64,000 nt of DNA from Mesorhizobium carmichaelinearum (GCF_900199455.1 NZ_FZQR01000015.1:62001-126000); one strand, 5' to 3'. Counted from the first letter of the stretch, positions 41,510 through 50,875 are shown. Numbers and translations are program-made. The notes: generated from the letters alone by a model not told the origin.

Positions 41510-44254
41510 ATGTTTGAAAGCCTGATCGGCCTTGTCGCCATCATCGCCTTGTTCGTCATCATTTCGCGTCAGCAGAGCCGCATCGGCCTTGTCGAGCGCG
41601 AACTTGGCGCACTGCGCAGTCTCGTCCTGTCGGGCGCCGTGCCGCCGGTGGCCAAGCCGGCAGAACAGATAGCGACCGATGCAAAGGCCGACGCGGCGCC
41701 GGCGGCAGCGGCAGCGGCCGATATCGCCTCGCAAGCGGTGAGCGAACCGGTCACGCAGGCGCCGGCTACAGAAACGGAAGCTCCGGCTGGCGGGGCTGTG
41801 CCCGGCCCCTGGTCCGCGGGCGAGGCTCCGAAGGTAGCAGAACCTGTCGAGCCGATTGCAGCGGCCAAGGCCCCCGGCAAGCCGGATATCGAAACGGCGC
41901 TCGGCACGCGCTGGGCGGTCTGGGTCGGCGGCATCGCACTGGCGCTGGGTGGTCTGTTCCTGATCCGCTACACCATCGAGGCCGGCATTTTCGGCCCCGG
42001 CGTGCGGCTCACTATGGCAGCGGTGCTCGGGTTGGTGCTGGTTGCCGGCGGCGAGTTCATTCGCCGCACCGGCTTCAAGGTGCCGGTGCAAGGTGTTGCC
42101 GGCGCCTATATTCCGGCGATCCTGACGGCGGCCGGTGCCTTCATCCTGTTCGGCACCGTCTATGCCGCCCATGGTATTTACGGCTTCATCGGTCCGGCGC
42201 TTGCCTTCACGTTGCTCGGCGCCATCGGCGTGGCGACGATCGTCGCCGCTCTCGTCCACGGTCAGGCCCTGGCCGGCATCGGTCTCGTCGGCTCCATGGC
42301 GACGCCGGCGCTTGTGTCCTCGCAGGCGCCAAACCCATGGGCGCTGTTCGTCTATCTCGCCATCGTGCTTGCCGCCACAGCAGCGATCGCCCGCATGCGC
42401 GACTGGAAGTTCCTGATAGCGGCCGCCTTCTTCGGCACCGGCGCCTGGACCATCGCCTACATGACGAACGCGCCCGGCGCCGACCTAGCCGTCATTCTGT
42501 TCATCGACGCCGTGACGCTTGCCGTGCTTGCCCTTGTCTGGCTGGGCAGTCGTGGCGGTGAAGAGGAAACGGCAAAGCAGGGTTTCGACTGGCCGTCGAT
42601 CGTGCCGGGCTTTTTTGTTGCGTTTTCGGCGCTGGGCCTATCCGTCGACTCCACACTTGTCGCAGCCGGCGATGCCTTGCCTGGCGCTTTGGTCCTCGTC
42701 GCCCTTGTCGCCACCGCGCTCTACCGGCCGCGCGCTTTGCCGCTGCTGCACACCGCCGGGGTGGTGAGCATGATGATCTATTTCGGCATCATTCCGCCCA
42801 CCACCATCGGCCCTGATTTGTCCCAGGGCAACATAGGCTTTGACGGCCTGCGGGTGGCGGCCGGAAATCCCTTGACGCTGCGCATCGGCATAGGTCTCGG
42901 CCTGGTCTTCGTCGGCGCCGGTTTCTGGGCCGCCCGCCGTTTCGCCGCTGTCGCGCGGATCCGCGCGGCATGCTGGGCGGCATGGGGCATCGCTGCGCCG
43001 CTGGTCATCCTGCTGGCGCTGTGGCTCACCTACGGCAATCTCGACCGCGACTTTGTCTACGCCGCCGCAGCAGCGCTGCTGGTGGTGGTTTTCGCCGCCG
43101 GCGGCGAGTGGATCGCGCGTGCCGAAGAGCCGTCGCTCAAAGGCGGCATGGCGGTGTCGTTTGCCCTCGGTGGCGCGGCGATCGCCGGCCTCTTGATGCT
43201 GCACATGGCTTTCGATTCCGGCTGGACCACCATTCTGCTCGGTGCCGCCGCCATCGTACCGGCGCTGGCAACGCGTTGGCGCTCTTACCCGGTGCTTGGC
43301 TGGATTTCGGTTGGCGCGGCGATCGCCGTGCTTGGCCGCGTTGCCTTCGATCCGACTATCGTCGGCGCCGAATTCCTCTCCAGGACACCGGTGTTCAACT
43401 GGTTGCTGCCGGGCTATGGCATCCCGGCGCTCGCCTTTGGCTTCGCCGCCTGGCAGCTCGCCCGCACCACCAACGGCCGGCCGCGCCTGGCCATGGAAGC
43501 GGCGGCCGCGCTGTTTGCGCTGCTTGCCGTTGCCATGCTGGTGCGCCACGCCATGCATGGCGGCGTCATCGACACCGGGGCGATGACACTCGCCGAGCAG
43601 GCGATCTACACGCTGATTGCCATCGGTGCCGGCGCCATCCTGGTCGCCATCGACATGCGCTCGCCAAGCTCGGTGCTGCGCTATGGTTCGATGGCCGCCG
43701 GCGTGGTTTCGGTCGCCTTCATCGTCATCCGGCACTTCGTGGTGCTGAACCCGCTGCTCACCGACGAATCGACAGGCCAGATCCCGGTATTCAACCTGTT
43801 GTTCCTCGCCTATCTCCTGCCGGCCATCGCGGCCGGCGGGCTGGCGCTGTATGCCCGCGACAAGCGGCCGAAATGGTATGCGCAGATGTTGGCGGTGGTG
43901 GCGGCCGTGCTTGCCCTGGCCTATGCCACGCTGTCGGTGAGGCGGCTGTTCAAGGGCGAGTTCATCGGCCTGTGGAGCGGGCTCGGCCAATTGGAGACCT
44001 ACACCTATTCGGCGCTCTGGCTGGTGATCGGCGTGGCGCTGCTCACCGCCGGTGTCTGGCTGAAGTCGCAGGTGCTGCGCATTGCCTCGGCCGCGCTGAT
44101 CGCGATCGCCGTGCTGAAGGTCTTCCTCTTCGACATGTCGGAACTGGAAGGCGTGCTCAGGGCGCTATCCTTCATCGGCCTGGGCGCCGTGCTGATCGGC
44201 ATCGGCCTGTTCTATCAGCGGCTTTTGACCAGGGCGGCGAAGGAAAACGGATAA
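41510..44254 (+). CDS. DUF2339 large polytopic membrane protein
   Basis: A 914-aa DUF2339 protein. One N-terminal membrane segment (residues 1-20) with a short basic helix is followed by an Ala/Pro/Glu-rich linker (about 40-120). Then ETALGTRWAVWVGGIALALGG opens a long array of more than twenty hydrophobic segments up to residue ~905. The family is widespread in Gram-negative bacteria and has no proven biochemical function; an envelope or transport role is inferred from topology only. Monocistronic, with GGGGGAACC upstream. Confidence 0.88.
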   Translation: MFESLIGLVAIIALFVIISRQQSRIGLVERELGALRSLVLSGAVPPVAKPAEQIATDAKADAAPAAAAAADIASQAVSEPVTQAPATETEAPAGGAVPGPWSAGEAPKVAEPVEPIAAAKAPGKPDIETALGTRWAVWVGGIALALGGLFLIRYTIEAGIFGPGVRLTMAAVLGLVLVAGGEFIRRTGFKVPVQGVAGAYIPAILTAAGAFILFGTVYAAHGIYGFIGPALAFTLLGAIGVATIVAALVHGQALAGIGLVGSMATPALVSSQAPNPWALFVYLAIVLAATAAIARMRDWKFLIAAAFFGTGAWTIAYMTNAPGADLAVILFIDAVTLAVLALVWLGSRGGEEETAKQGFDWPSIVPGFFVAFSALGLSVDSTLVAAGDALPGALVLVALVATALYRPRALPLLHTAGVVSMMIYFGIIPPTTIGPDLSQGNIGFDGLRVAAGNPLTLRIGIGLGLVFVGAGFWAARRFAAVARIRAACWAAWGIAAPLVILLALWLTYGNLDRDFVYAAAAALLVVVFAAGGEWIARAEEPSLKGGMAVSFALGGAAIAGLLMLHMAFDSGWTTILLGAAAIVPALATRWRSYPVLGWISVGAAIAVLGRVAFDPTIVGAEFLSRTPVFNWLLPGYGIPALAFGFAAWQLARTTNGRPRLAMEAAAALFALLAVAMLVRHAMHGGVIDTGAMTLAEQAIYTLIAIGAGAILVAIDMRSPSSVLRYGSMAAGVVSVAFIVIRHFVVLNPLLTDESTGQIPVFNLLFLAYLLPAIAAGGLALYARDKRPKWYAQMLAVVAAVLALAYATLSVRRLFKGEFIGLWSGLGQLETYTYSALWLVIGVALLTAGVWLKSQVLRIASAALIAIAVLKVFLFDMSELEGVLRALSFIGLGAVLIGIGLFYQRLLTRAAKENG

Positions 44255-44288
44255 AGGCAAACAAGAACAATAAGATTTCAGTCCGGCC

Positions 44289-44318
44289 GGGAATAAACCG
44301 GCACGCGCCAGCGTTGTC
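44289..44318 (+). promoter_or_regulatory. Candidate ECF-sigma promoter (autoregulation)
   Basis: GGAAT at 44290-44294, a 17-base spacer and CGTT at 44312-44315, fitting the GGAAY-N16/17-CGTT pattern of alphaproteobacterial ECF promoters. It lies 111 bp upstream of the sigma factor start, as for an autoregulated ECF operon. Confidence 0.5.
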
Positions 44319-44428
44319 TGATTGCTTGGGTGACCGGGGCGGTGGACCGCTTCGCGCTGGCCGCTTGCGTCGCGCCCGGAAGGCGCGTTGAATCGGGATC
44401 AATAAGGGCGATTTCAGAACCAGCGGTC

Positions 44429-44947
44429 ATGGACGAAAAGAAGGCAGCAATCCTTGGCGAAATACCGCGCCTGCGCCGCTACGCACGCTCGCTGTTGCGC
44501 GACCGCGATTCTGCCGACGACCTCGTTCAGGACTGCCTCGAGCGCGCACTCATGCGGCTCGACAACTGGCAGACGGGAGAGAGCCCCAGGAGGTGGCTGT
44601 TTACGATCATGCATCATTTGTTCATCGACCAGATGCGCAAGGTGAACCGTCGCGGCGAAGCGGCGATGTTGCCCCTCGAAGCAGGCGAGGCGGTTGCAAA
44701 GCCGGCCGAGCAGCTGGAGGGCATCGCCTCACGCGAGATCATCGACGCGCTGCAGGCAATCAGCCCCGATCGCCGCGCCGCCCTTGTCATGGTCGCCATC
44801 GAAGGCTTTTCCTATGCCGAGGCCGCCAACATTCTGGGCGTGCCCGCCGGCACGCTGATGTCGCGCATTGCGCGCGGGCGTGAGGAATTGCGCGGCTTGC
44901 TGGATGACACGGCGCGCCGCCGCGCGATAAGGATCGTCGAGAAATGA
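44429..44947 (+). CDS. ECF-type RNA polymerase sigma factor
   Basis: A 172-aa group 4 sigma factor. Region 2 runs LRRYARSLLRDRDSADDLVQ to DCLERALMRLDNW; region 4 is LVMVAIEGFSYAEAANILGV with the HTH followed by GTLMSRIARGREEL. ATG 44429 starts MDEKKAAILGEIPRLRRYA; the upstream frame is non-coding. It directs polymerase to a stress regulon, probably including its own operon. The next gene (ATGA overlap) is its anti-sigma factor. Confidence 0.93.
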   Translation: MDEKKAAILGEIPRLRRYARSLLRDRDSADDLVQDCLERALMRLDNWQTGESPRRWLFTIMHHLFIDQMRKVNRRGEAAMLPLEAGEAVAKPAEQLEGIASREIIDALQAISPDRRAALVMVAIEGFSYAEAANILGVPAGTLMSRIARGREELRGLLDDTARRRAIRIVEK

Positions 44948-45735
44948 TCCGCCGCGATTTTTCAGAACGTGACATCCACATGGCGCTCGACGGCGAACTG
45001 CCGACCGACGAGCGTGCCGCCTATGATTCCTGGCTCGATGCCAATCCCGAGATGAAGGCCAGAAGCGCCCGCTTCACAGCTGACCGGGAGGCATTGCGCT
45101 CGGCCTTTGCCGGCGTGCTGGATGAGCCTGTTCCCGCGCGCTTGCGCAAGGTGGTGCTCGGCGAAGCGCCTGTTAGGGCCGCGGTGCCACGCTCGCGCTG
45201 GTGGCTTGCCGCTGCCGCGGCCGTGCTTTTGGCCACGGGCGGATTTGGCGGCTACTTTGCCGGCATTGATGGCATCGGACAGGAGGATCCGGCGGAGGAT
45301 CGGCTCGCCGAACAGGCAATTGCCGCCCATGTCATCTACGCCGCCGAGAAGCGCCATGCGGTGGAAGTGCCGGCCAGCGACAAGGATCATCTGCAGACCT
45401 GGCTGTCCAACCGGGTCGGGCTGAAGCTGGTGGCGCCGGATCTGACCGCGAACGGTTTTCAACTGGTCGGCGGCCGGTTGCTGCCGGCCGGCGAAGCCAA
45501 GGCTGCGATGCTGCTCTACGAGGACGACAAGGGCGAGCGCATATCGCTTTTCGTCACCGCGGAATCGGCTGAGAATGCCAAGGGCACCTATGCTTCGGCG
45601 CAGGACGGCCCGCAGGCCGTCTACTGGCTGGACAAGGGCTATGGCTGCGCTGTCGTCGGCTCGTTGCCGCGCGAGCAATTGGCGGTCGTGGCTAAGAGTG
45701 CCTATGGCCAGCTTCTGGCAGGCCTCGCAAGCTGA
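44944..45735 (+). CDS. Anti-sigma factor, membrane-anchored
   Basis: A 263-aa protein. The N-terminal cytoplasmic domain (1-80; DIHMALDGELPTDERAAYDSW) resembles the sigma-binding anti-sigma domain but lacks the HxxxCxxC zinc pair. A membrane segment follows (about residues 82-103, RWWLAAAAAVLLATGGFGG), then a periplasmic domain. It would hold the coupled ECF sigma inactive until an envelope signal arrives. Confidence 0.88.
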   Translation: MIRRDFSERDIHMALDGELPTDERAAYDSWLDANPEMKARSARFTADREALRSAFAGVLDEPVPARLRKVVLGEAPVRAAVPRSRWWLAAAAAVLLATGGFGGYFAGIDGIGQEDPAEDRLAEQAIAAHVIYAAEKRHAVEVPASDKDHLQTWLSNRVGLKLVAPDLTANGFQLVGGRLLPAGEAKAAMLLYEDDKGERISLFVTAESAENAKGTYASAQDGPQAVYWLDKGYGCAVVGSLPREQLAVVAKSAYGQLLAGLAS

Positions 45736-45859
45736 GTGGGCCGCAATTGTTCACGGCCGGTGGCCTATCAAAACAGCGATCCTGTTCAAAGCCCGCGGGC
45801 TTCCTTGCCGCCGTGGAAACTGTCACAATTCGGCCCTAATCAAGGAGCGATAGCGCTTG

Positions 45860-47050
45860 ATGAATACCGGCGCTTCAGCCGGTGTTTGCGACGCTTTTGA
45901 CCGGGGCCGTTTCCGCAACGCAATCGAGGTTTTCTCAAGTCGCATGCCTGCCGAGATCCGCACGGCCCGCGCGTCTGACGTCGATGATCTCGCCGCCATC
46001 GAGAAAGCCGTTTTCTCGAGCGATCGCATTTCCCGTCGCTCCTTTCGCCTGTTCATTGAGCGCGAGACCGCCGAGACGCTGGTCGCCGAAGTCGATGGCC
46101 GAGTCGCCGGCTATGCGATCGTGCTGTTTCGCAAGGGCAGTGGGGTGGCGCGGCTTTACTCCATAGCCACGGGTCCATTTTTTGGCGGGTTGGGTGTCGG
46201 CCGCATGCTGCTCGCGTCGGCGGAAGACGCAGCCTTCGAACACGACCGCATGATGCTGCGCCTCGAAGTGCGTGAGGACAACAGCCGGGCCATCCGCATC
46301 TACGAGCAGGCCGGCTACCGCAAGATTGGCCGTGAGCCGGGCTACTATGAGGATGGCGAGACCGCACTTCGCTATGAGAAAACCTTGCGCGGCGACGTTC
46401 CGATCGCCACCAGGGTGCCGTTCTATCAGCAGACCTGCGAGTTCACCTGCGGCCCATGCTGCCTGATGATGGCCATGGCCAATTTCGACCGCGCCTTCGT
46501 GCCCGATCCGGTGATGGAAATCCGCCTCTGGCGCGAGGCGACGACCGTCTTCATGATGTCGGGGCCGGGCGGCTGCGAGCCGTTTGGCCTTGCTGTGTCG
46601 GGGTACGAAAGCGGGCTCGCGGCGGAGATTTTCGTTTCCTTCTACGGCGCGCTGTTCCTGCAATCGGTGCGCAGCGAGGACAAGCGCCGGGTCATGGAAC
46701 TGGCCCAGGTCGACTTTCGCCGCCGCGCGGAGCTATACGGCATCCCGGTGAATTACCGCTCATTCAGCATCGATGACATCCGAACCGCGATCGCTGCGGG
46801 AAAACTGGTGCTGGTGCTGATCAGCGGCTTCCTGATGTTCGGCAAGAAGGTACCGCATTGGGTGCTGGCCATAGGCGATGATGGCGATCATATTCTGATC
46901 CACGATCCCTGGGTCGAGGACGAACGGCAGGAAACCATCCTTGATGCCGCCAACATTCCCGTGCCCTACGGCATCTTCATGAACATGGCGCAGTTCGGCC
47001 GCGACGGACTGCGTGCCGCCATAACTCTGGGGAAGCGCGACACACAATGA
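45860..47050 (+). CDS. GNAT acetyltransferase fused to a C39-like peptidase domain
   Basis: A 396-aa two-domain protein. Residues ~30-178 form a RimI-like GNAT domain (IRTARASDVDDLAAIEKAVF; acetyl-CoA loop GLGVGRMLLASAE; YEQAGYRKIGREPGYY). Residues ~185-390 form a papain-like C39 peptidase domain, with candidate nucleophile Cys in QQTCEFTCGPCCLMMAMA, a later His in KKVPHWVLAIGDDGDH and Asp in ILIHDPW. ATG 45860 is used (AAGGAG 12 bp upstream); an in-frame Met at 45944 would give just MPAEIRTARASD. Coupled by ATGA to an ATP-grasp ligase, so acetylation, cleavage and ligation of a peptide or protein are inferred. Confidence 0.88.
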   Translation: MNTGASAGVCDAFDRGRFRNAIEVFSSRMPAEIRTARASDVDDLAAIEKAVFSSDRISRRSFRLFIERETAETLVAEVDGRVAGYAIVLFRKGSGVARLYSIATGPFFGGLGVGRMLLASAEDAAFEHDRMMLRLEVREDNSRAIRIYEQAGYRKIGREPGYYEDGETALRYEKTLRGDVPIATRVPFYQQTCEFTCGPCCLMMAMANFDRAFVPDPVMEIRLWREATTVFMMSGPGGCEPFGLAVSGYESGLAAEIFVSFYGALFLQSVRSEDKRRVMELAQVDFRRRAELYGIPVNYRSFSIDDIRTAIAAGKLVLVLISGFLMFGKKVPHWVLAIGDDGDHILIHDPWVEDERQETILDAANIPVPYGIFMNMAQFGRDGLRAAITLGKRDTQ

Positions 47051-48513
47051 CCTGGGTCATCCTTACCGGCCGGCAGAGCGATCTCGACCAGGTGGCGACA
47101 CCGCACAAGATCATCACCAATCGCGATTATCTCGCGCATCCGTCGCTGTTCCGTGGCCAGCGGCCGAAGGTCATCAACCTGTCGAACAACTATGGCTACC
47201 AGAGCCGCGGCTATTATGCCTCGCTGCTGGCGAGCTCGCGCGGCCACAAGGTCATCCCGACCGTCGAGACAATGATCGACCTGTCGGAGCGCAAGCTCTA
47301 CGAACATGCGCTGCCGGAGTTGGAACTGGCGCTCAACAAATGCCGCAAGGACCTCGGCGGCGCCTTTCCGGCCAAGGTGTGCATCTTCTTCGGCATCGGC
47401 CCGTCGAAAGTCTGGGACCGCTTCGCCAAGCTCCTGTTCGACTGGTTCCGGGCGCCGGCGCTCGAGGTCCATATCAAGGACAGCGCCGAATGGGCCTCGA
47501 TCCGCAAGATCGGCTTCCATCCGCTGGCGCGCATGACCGAGGACGAAGAAAAGAGCTTCATCCAGTGCCTGGAGACCTACACCAACCGCGAATGGCGCGA
47601 CACCAAGGGGCGCACGCCGGCGCGCTACACTTTCGCCACGCTGGTCGATCCGCATGAGGAATTGCCGCCGTCGGAAATCTCGTCGCTGCGCTACTGGGCC
47701 AAGATCGCCGAAAAGATGGGCGTCGAAATCGAGCCGATCACCAAAAAGGATCTCGCCAAGCTCGCGAACTACGATGCGCTGTTCATCCGCGAGACCACCT
47801 CGATCTCCAACCACACCTATCGCTTCGCCCGCCGCGCCCAGCAGGAAGGCATGCCGGTCATCGACGATCCGCTGTCGATGATCCGCTGCACCAACAAGGT
47901 CTATCTCAACGAACTGATGTCCTACAACAAGGTGCCGGTGCCGCCGACAGTGATGATCGCTGGCACCTCTGACTTCGAACTGGCGGCACAGACGCTTGGC
48001 TTCCCGCTGGTGTTGAAGATCCCGGACTCCTCCTTCTCGCGCGGGGTCAAGAAATGCGAGAACCTAGAGGAACTGACACGGCTTGCGACCGAATGGCTGG
48101 AGGATTCCGACCTCCTCATCGCCCAGAAATTCATTCCAACCGAATATGACTGGCGCGTCGGCGTGCTCGGCGGCCAGCCGCTGTTTGCCGTGCACTATCT
48201 GATGGCCAAGAAGCACTGGCAGATCGTCAACCACAAGGCCAATGGCAAGCCCGACCAGGGCGGTATCAAGACCTTCACCCTGAAGGAGACGCCGCCCCAT
48301 GTCGTCGAGACCGCGGTCAAGGCGGCACGCTGCATCGGCGATGGCCTTTACGGCGTCGACCTCAAGGAGACCAAGGACGGCGTCTTCGTCATCGAGGTCA
48401 ACGACAACCCCAATCTCGACCATGGCTGGGAGGATTCTGGCGAGAAGGACGAGGTCTGGGTGCGGTTGACGCAGTGGTTCCTGGAGCGGCTCGACCGGCC
48501 AGGACGACAATAG
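47047..48513 (+). CDS. RimK-type ATP-grasp ligase with RLAN domain
   Basis: A 488-aa protein. The N-terminal half (to about residue 200) matches the RimK-like ATP-grasp N-terminal domain (RLAN), for example VINLSNNYGYQSRGYYASLL. The C-terminal half is a RimK-type ATP-grasp: DDPLSMIRCTNKVYLNELM, FPLVLKIPDSSFSRGVKK, EYDWRVGVLGGQPLFAVHYL and the metal-binding FVIEVNDNPNLDHGWED. It would form peptide bonds to a carboxylate, as RimK adds Glu to S6. With the GNAT-C39 partner it forms a recurrent two-gene module whose substrate I do not know. Confidence 0.9.
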   Translation: MTWVILTGRQSDLDQVATPHKIITNRDYLAHPSLFRGQRPKVINLSNNYGYQSRGYYASLLASSRGHKVIPTVETMIDLSERKLYEHALPELELALNKCRKDLGGAFPAKVCIFFGIGPSKVWDRFAKLLFDWFRAPALEVHIKDSAEWASIRKIGFHPLARMTEDEEKSFIQCLETYTNREWRDTKGRTPARYTFATLVDPHEELPPSEISSLRYWAKIAEKMGVEIEPITKKDLAKLANYDALFIRETTSISNHTYRFARRAQQEGMPVIDDPLSMIRCTNKVYLNELMSYNKVPVPPTVMIAGTSDFELAAQTLGFPLVLKIPDSSFSRGVKKCENLEELTRLATEWLEDSDLLIAQKFIPTEYDWRVGVLGGQPLFAVHYLMAKKHWQIVNHKANGKPDQGGIKTFTLKETPPHVVETAVKAARCIGDGLYGVDLKETKDGVFVIEVNDNPNLDHGWEDSGEKDEVWVRLTQWFLERLDRPGRQ

Positions 48514-48546
48514 TTCAACTGGAGCCGCTCTATCTCTTTGTTTTGA

Positions 48547-48592
48547 AGCAATTCCTGTGGGAAAACCGCTTCACACTTTTCCTGGAATTGCT
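48547..48592. repeat. Intergenic palindromic element, inverted copy
   Basis: AGCAATTCC ... GGAATTGCT ends with the centre GGAAAAGTGTGAAGCGGTTTTC on the minus strand, the same centre as 20571-20619. It separates the ATP-grasp gene from the DUF3303 gene. Confidence 0.8.
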
Positions 48593-48603
48593 CGGGGGGA
48601 AAC

Positions 48604-48876
48604 ATGCAGTTCATCGTGATCGAGGATTTCACCGACTGCGATCGCAAGGATATCTATCGCCGCTTCCGCGATCGGGGCCGCCTGAAGCCGGAGGAACTTG
48701 TCGTGCACCACAGCTGGATCGCGGCGGATATGAGCCGCTGCTTCCTGCTCGTGGAGACGGACGACGTCACGCTGCTGCAGCGCTGGGTCATCGAATGGGC
48801 TGATCTGGTCGAGTTCGAGATCATTCCCGTGGCGACGAACAAGGATATGGTGGCGGCCTTGAGCGGGCACCTCTGA
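48604..48876 (+). CDS. DUF3303-like small protein
   Basis: A 90-aa alpha/beta (ferredoxin-like) protein: MQFIVIEDFTDCDRKDIYRR, EELVVHHSWIAADMSRCFLL, VEFEIIPVAT. It matches DUF3303, a family of small proteins with no known activity. GGGGGGAAAC precedes the ATG. It follows the RimK module after a repeat, so co-transcription is possible but not shown. Confidence 0.8.
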   Translation: MQFIVIEDFTDCDRKDIYRRFRDRGRLKPEELVVHHSWIAADMSRCFLLVETDDVTLLQRWVIEWADLVEFEIIPVATNKDMVAALSGHL

Positions 48877-48894
48877 CCACGGAAGCCTGACGGG

Positions 48895-49812
48895 TCAACG
48901 TAGCGCCGGTGAGCCCACAGCGCGCCAGCATTCGGTAATCAGCCAATCGCGGAACGCTGCCACGACATCGCGCCTGGCGCTGCGCTCCGGAATGGTCAGG
49001 CAATAGGGCTGACGCAACGCGATCGCCCTGGCGGCGGGCCGGACAAGCCTGCCATCCTCCACCGCTTGCGCACAATAGACCCCTTGCGCCAGCGCCACAC
49101 CCAGCCCCGAAATGGCGAGATCGAGTGCCGCACGCGACGAGTTGGCCGACAGGCCGCGTTGCGCTGCCCGGCCGGGCTGGACACCGGCAGCCTCGAACCA
49201 GTTGCGCCAGGACGGAAACGAGGCGCCGGTCGGCCCCCAGTCGGTATGGATCAGCGGCAGCCCGGCGAGCGGACCGCCATCCGCCTTGATCGCGCTGGCA
49301 AGGCCCGGCGCGCAGACGGGATAGACGGCGTCCCGGGCGATGTCCTCTGTCGGGTGCTCGCGATAGTGCGGACCGTAGGAGAGCCTGATGTCGATCAACT
49401 CACGATCGAACGGCACCGGGTCGTCGTCACCGCGCAGAGATATGTCGGCGGCGCCATGGCCGGCGACGAAGCCGGCAAGACGCTGCGAGAGCCAGCCCAT
49501 GGCCATGGATGGCGGCACAGAGACCACCAGGCGCGGGCGGAATGCATCGCCGCCCAATTCGCGCGAGACACTGCCGATTTCCTGGAAGGCCATGGTCAGC
49601 CGCGGCAGCATCTCCACGCCAGCCTCGGTGAGCACAACTCTGCGGTTGACCCGATGAAACAGCTTGCGCCCCATCTGTTCCTCGACGGTGCGGATAAGCT
49701 GGCTGACAGCTGCCGCCGAGACCGAAAGCTCCTCCGCCGCCGCGGCAAAGCTGCCCGTGCGCGCCGCGGCCTCGAAGGCCTGAAGTCCTTTCAGGGATGG
49801 AGATGCGACCAT
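48895..49812 (-). CDS. LysR-family regulator (GcvA-like)
   Basis: A 305-aa LysR regulator. The winged-helix N-terminus is SLKGLQAFEAAARTGSFAAA, then EELSVSAAAVSQLIRTVEEQ and FHRVNRRVVLTEAG; the effector domain covers ~90-300. ATG 49812 follows GGGAA; a TTG three codons earlier is unlikely. It is divergent from the desaturase gene, its probable target, with a 113-bp shared promoter region. Confidence 0.92.
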   Translation of the reverse strand: MVASPSLKGLQAFEAAARTGSFAAAAEELSVSAAAVSQLIRTVEEQMGRKLFHRVNRRVVLTEAGVEMLPRLTMAFQEIGSVSRELGGDAFRPRLVVSVPPSMAMGWLSQRLAGFVAGHGAADISLRGDDDPVPFDRELIDIRLSYGPHYREHPTEDIARDAVYPVCAPGLASAIKADGGPLAGLPLIHTDWGPTGASFPSWRNWFEAAGVQPGRAAQRGLSANSSRAALDLAISGLGVALAQGVYCAQAVEDGRLVRPAARAIALRQPYCLTIPERSARRDVVAAFRDWLITECWRAVGSPALR

Positions 49813-49925
49813 GATTCCCAAATAGATAAGGTAAGCTTATTCAAATCGCAGGAATCGTCGTTTTTGGAAAGCTTTTTCAACGATTAGAGTAGGCCTCATC
49901 AAATCGCCAGCTTGGATCGAAGCCG

Positions 49926-50816
49926 ATGGACCATCGCGACATCATCGCGTCACTAACCCCGGAAGAGCGCAGTCGCCTGACCGCCAAGTCCGATGCTGCG
50001 GGTCTCGTGCAGCTCGGCGCCCACTGGGGTGCGATTGTGGCCCTTGGATCGCTGATTGCAGCCAAGGTACCATTCTGGCCGTTGCTGATGCTGCCGCAAG
50101 GCATCCTGATCGTGTTCCTGTTCACGCTGCTGCACGAGACGGTTCATCGCACCGCCTTCGAGACGCAGTGGTTGAACGATGCCGTGGCGCGGATCTGCAG
50201 CCTGGCGCTGGCGCTGCCGGCCGACTGGTTCCGCTATTTCCATTTCGCCCATCACCGCTTCACGCAGGACCCCGAGAACGATCCGGAGCTGGCCTTTCCC
50301 AAACCGGAAACGCTGCGGCAGTATCTCGTGCATGTTTCCGGCATCCCGCTGTGGTGGGGCCATCTCAAGACGCTCTACGCCAATGCCTTTGGCGGCAGCC
50401 AGGAAAGCTATGTGCCGCCGAAAGGCCGGCCCAAGGTGCGAGCCGAAGCGCGTGCCATGATTGCCTTCTATGCCGTCGTCCTTCTGCTCGCCGTTTATTT
50501 CCGGCTCTCCGTGCTTCTCTATGTCTGGATCATTCCCGCTCTGCTCGGCCAGCCCTTTCTGCGCCTCTATCTCCTGGCCGAGCACGGTCGCTGTCCGTTC
50601 GTTGCCAACATGCTGGAGAATACGAGAACCACGCTGACCAACTGGGTGGTGCGCAAGTTGGCGTGGAACATGCCGTTCCATGCCGAGCACCACGCCTATC
50701 CCGGTGTGCCCTTTCATCAACTGCCGCAGTTTCACGCGCTGATCGAGCGGCATCTGAAGGTGGTCGAGCCCGGCTATGTCAGCTTCCACGAGAAATATCT
50801 GGAAGCGCTGCGTTGA
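49926..50816 (+). CDS. Membrane fatty-acid desaturase-family protein
   Basis: A 296-aa di-iron integral membrane oxygenase. The histidine boxes are present: HETVHR (residues 62-67), HFAHHRFTQDPENDPE (about 100-115) and HAEHHAYPGVPFHQLP (about 243-258). At least four membrane segments surround them. Such enzymes desaturate or hydroxylate acyl chains or other lipids; the exact substrate is not evident. Controlled, by position, through the divergent LysR protein. Confidence 0.9.
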   Translation: MDHRDIIASLTPEERSRLTAKSDAAGLVQLGAHWGAIVALGSLIAAKVPFWPLLMLPQGILIVFLFTLLHETVHRTAFETQWLNDAVARICSLALALPADWFRYFHFAHHRFTQDPENDPELAFPKPETLRQYLVHVSGIPLWWGHLKTLYANAFGGSQESYVPPKGRPKVRAEARAMIAFYAVVLLLAVYFRLSVLLYVWIIPALLGQPFLRLYLLAEHGRCPFVANMLENTRTTLTNWVVRKLAWNMPFHAEHHAYPGVPFHQLPQFHALIERHLKVVEPGYVSFHEKYLEALR

Positions 50817-50875
50817 TGATGATGCGCAGTCGGCAGCCGGTCGCCCCCGCTTGAGGACGCGACCGGCGTGATGGG

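Noticed and set aside
42638..43990. 450-residue frame antisense to the DUF2339 gene
   Set aside because: Low-complexity Arg/Gln/Gly-rich shadow with no family likeness.
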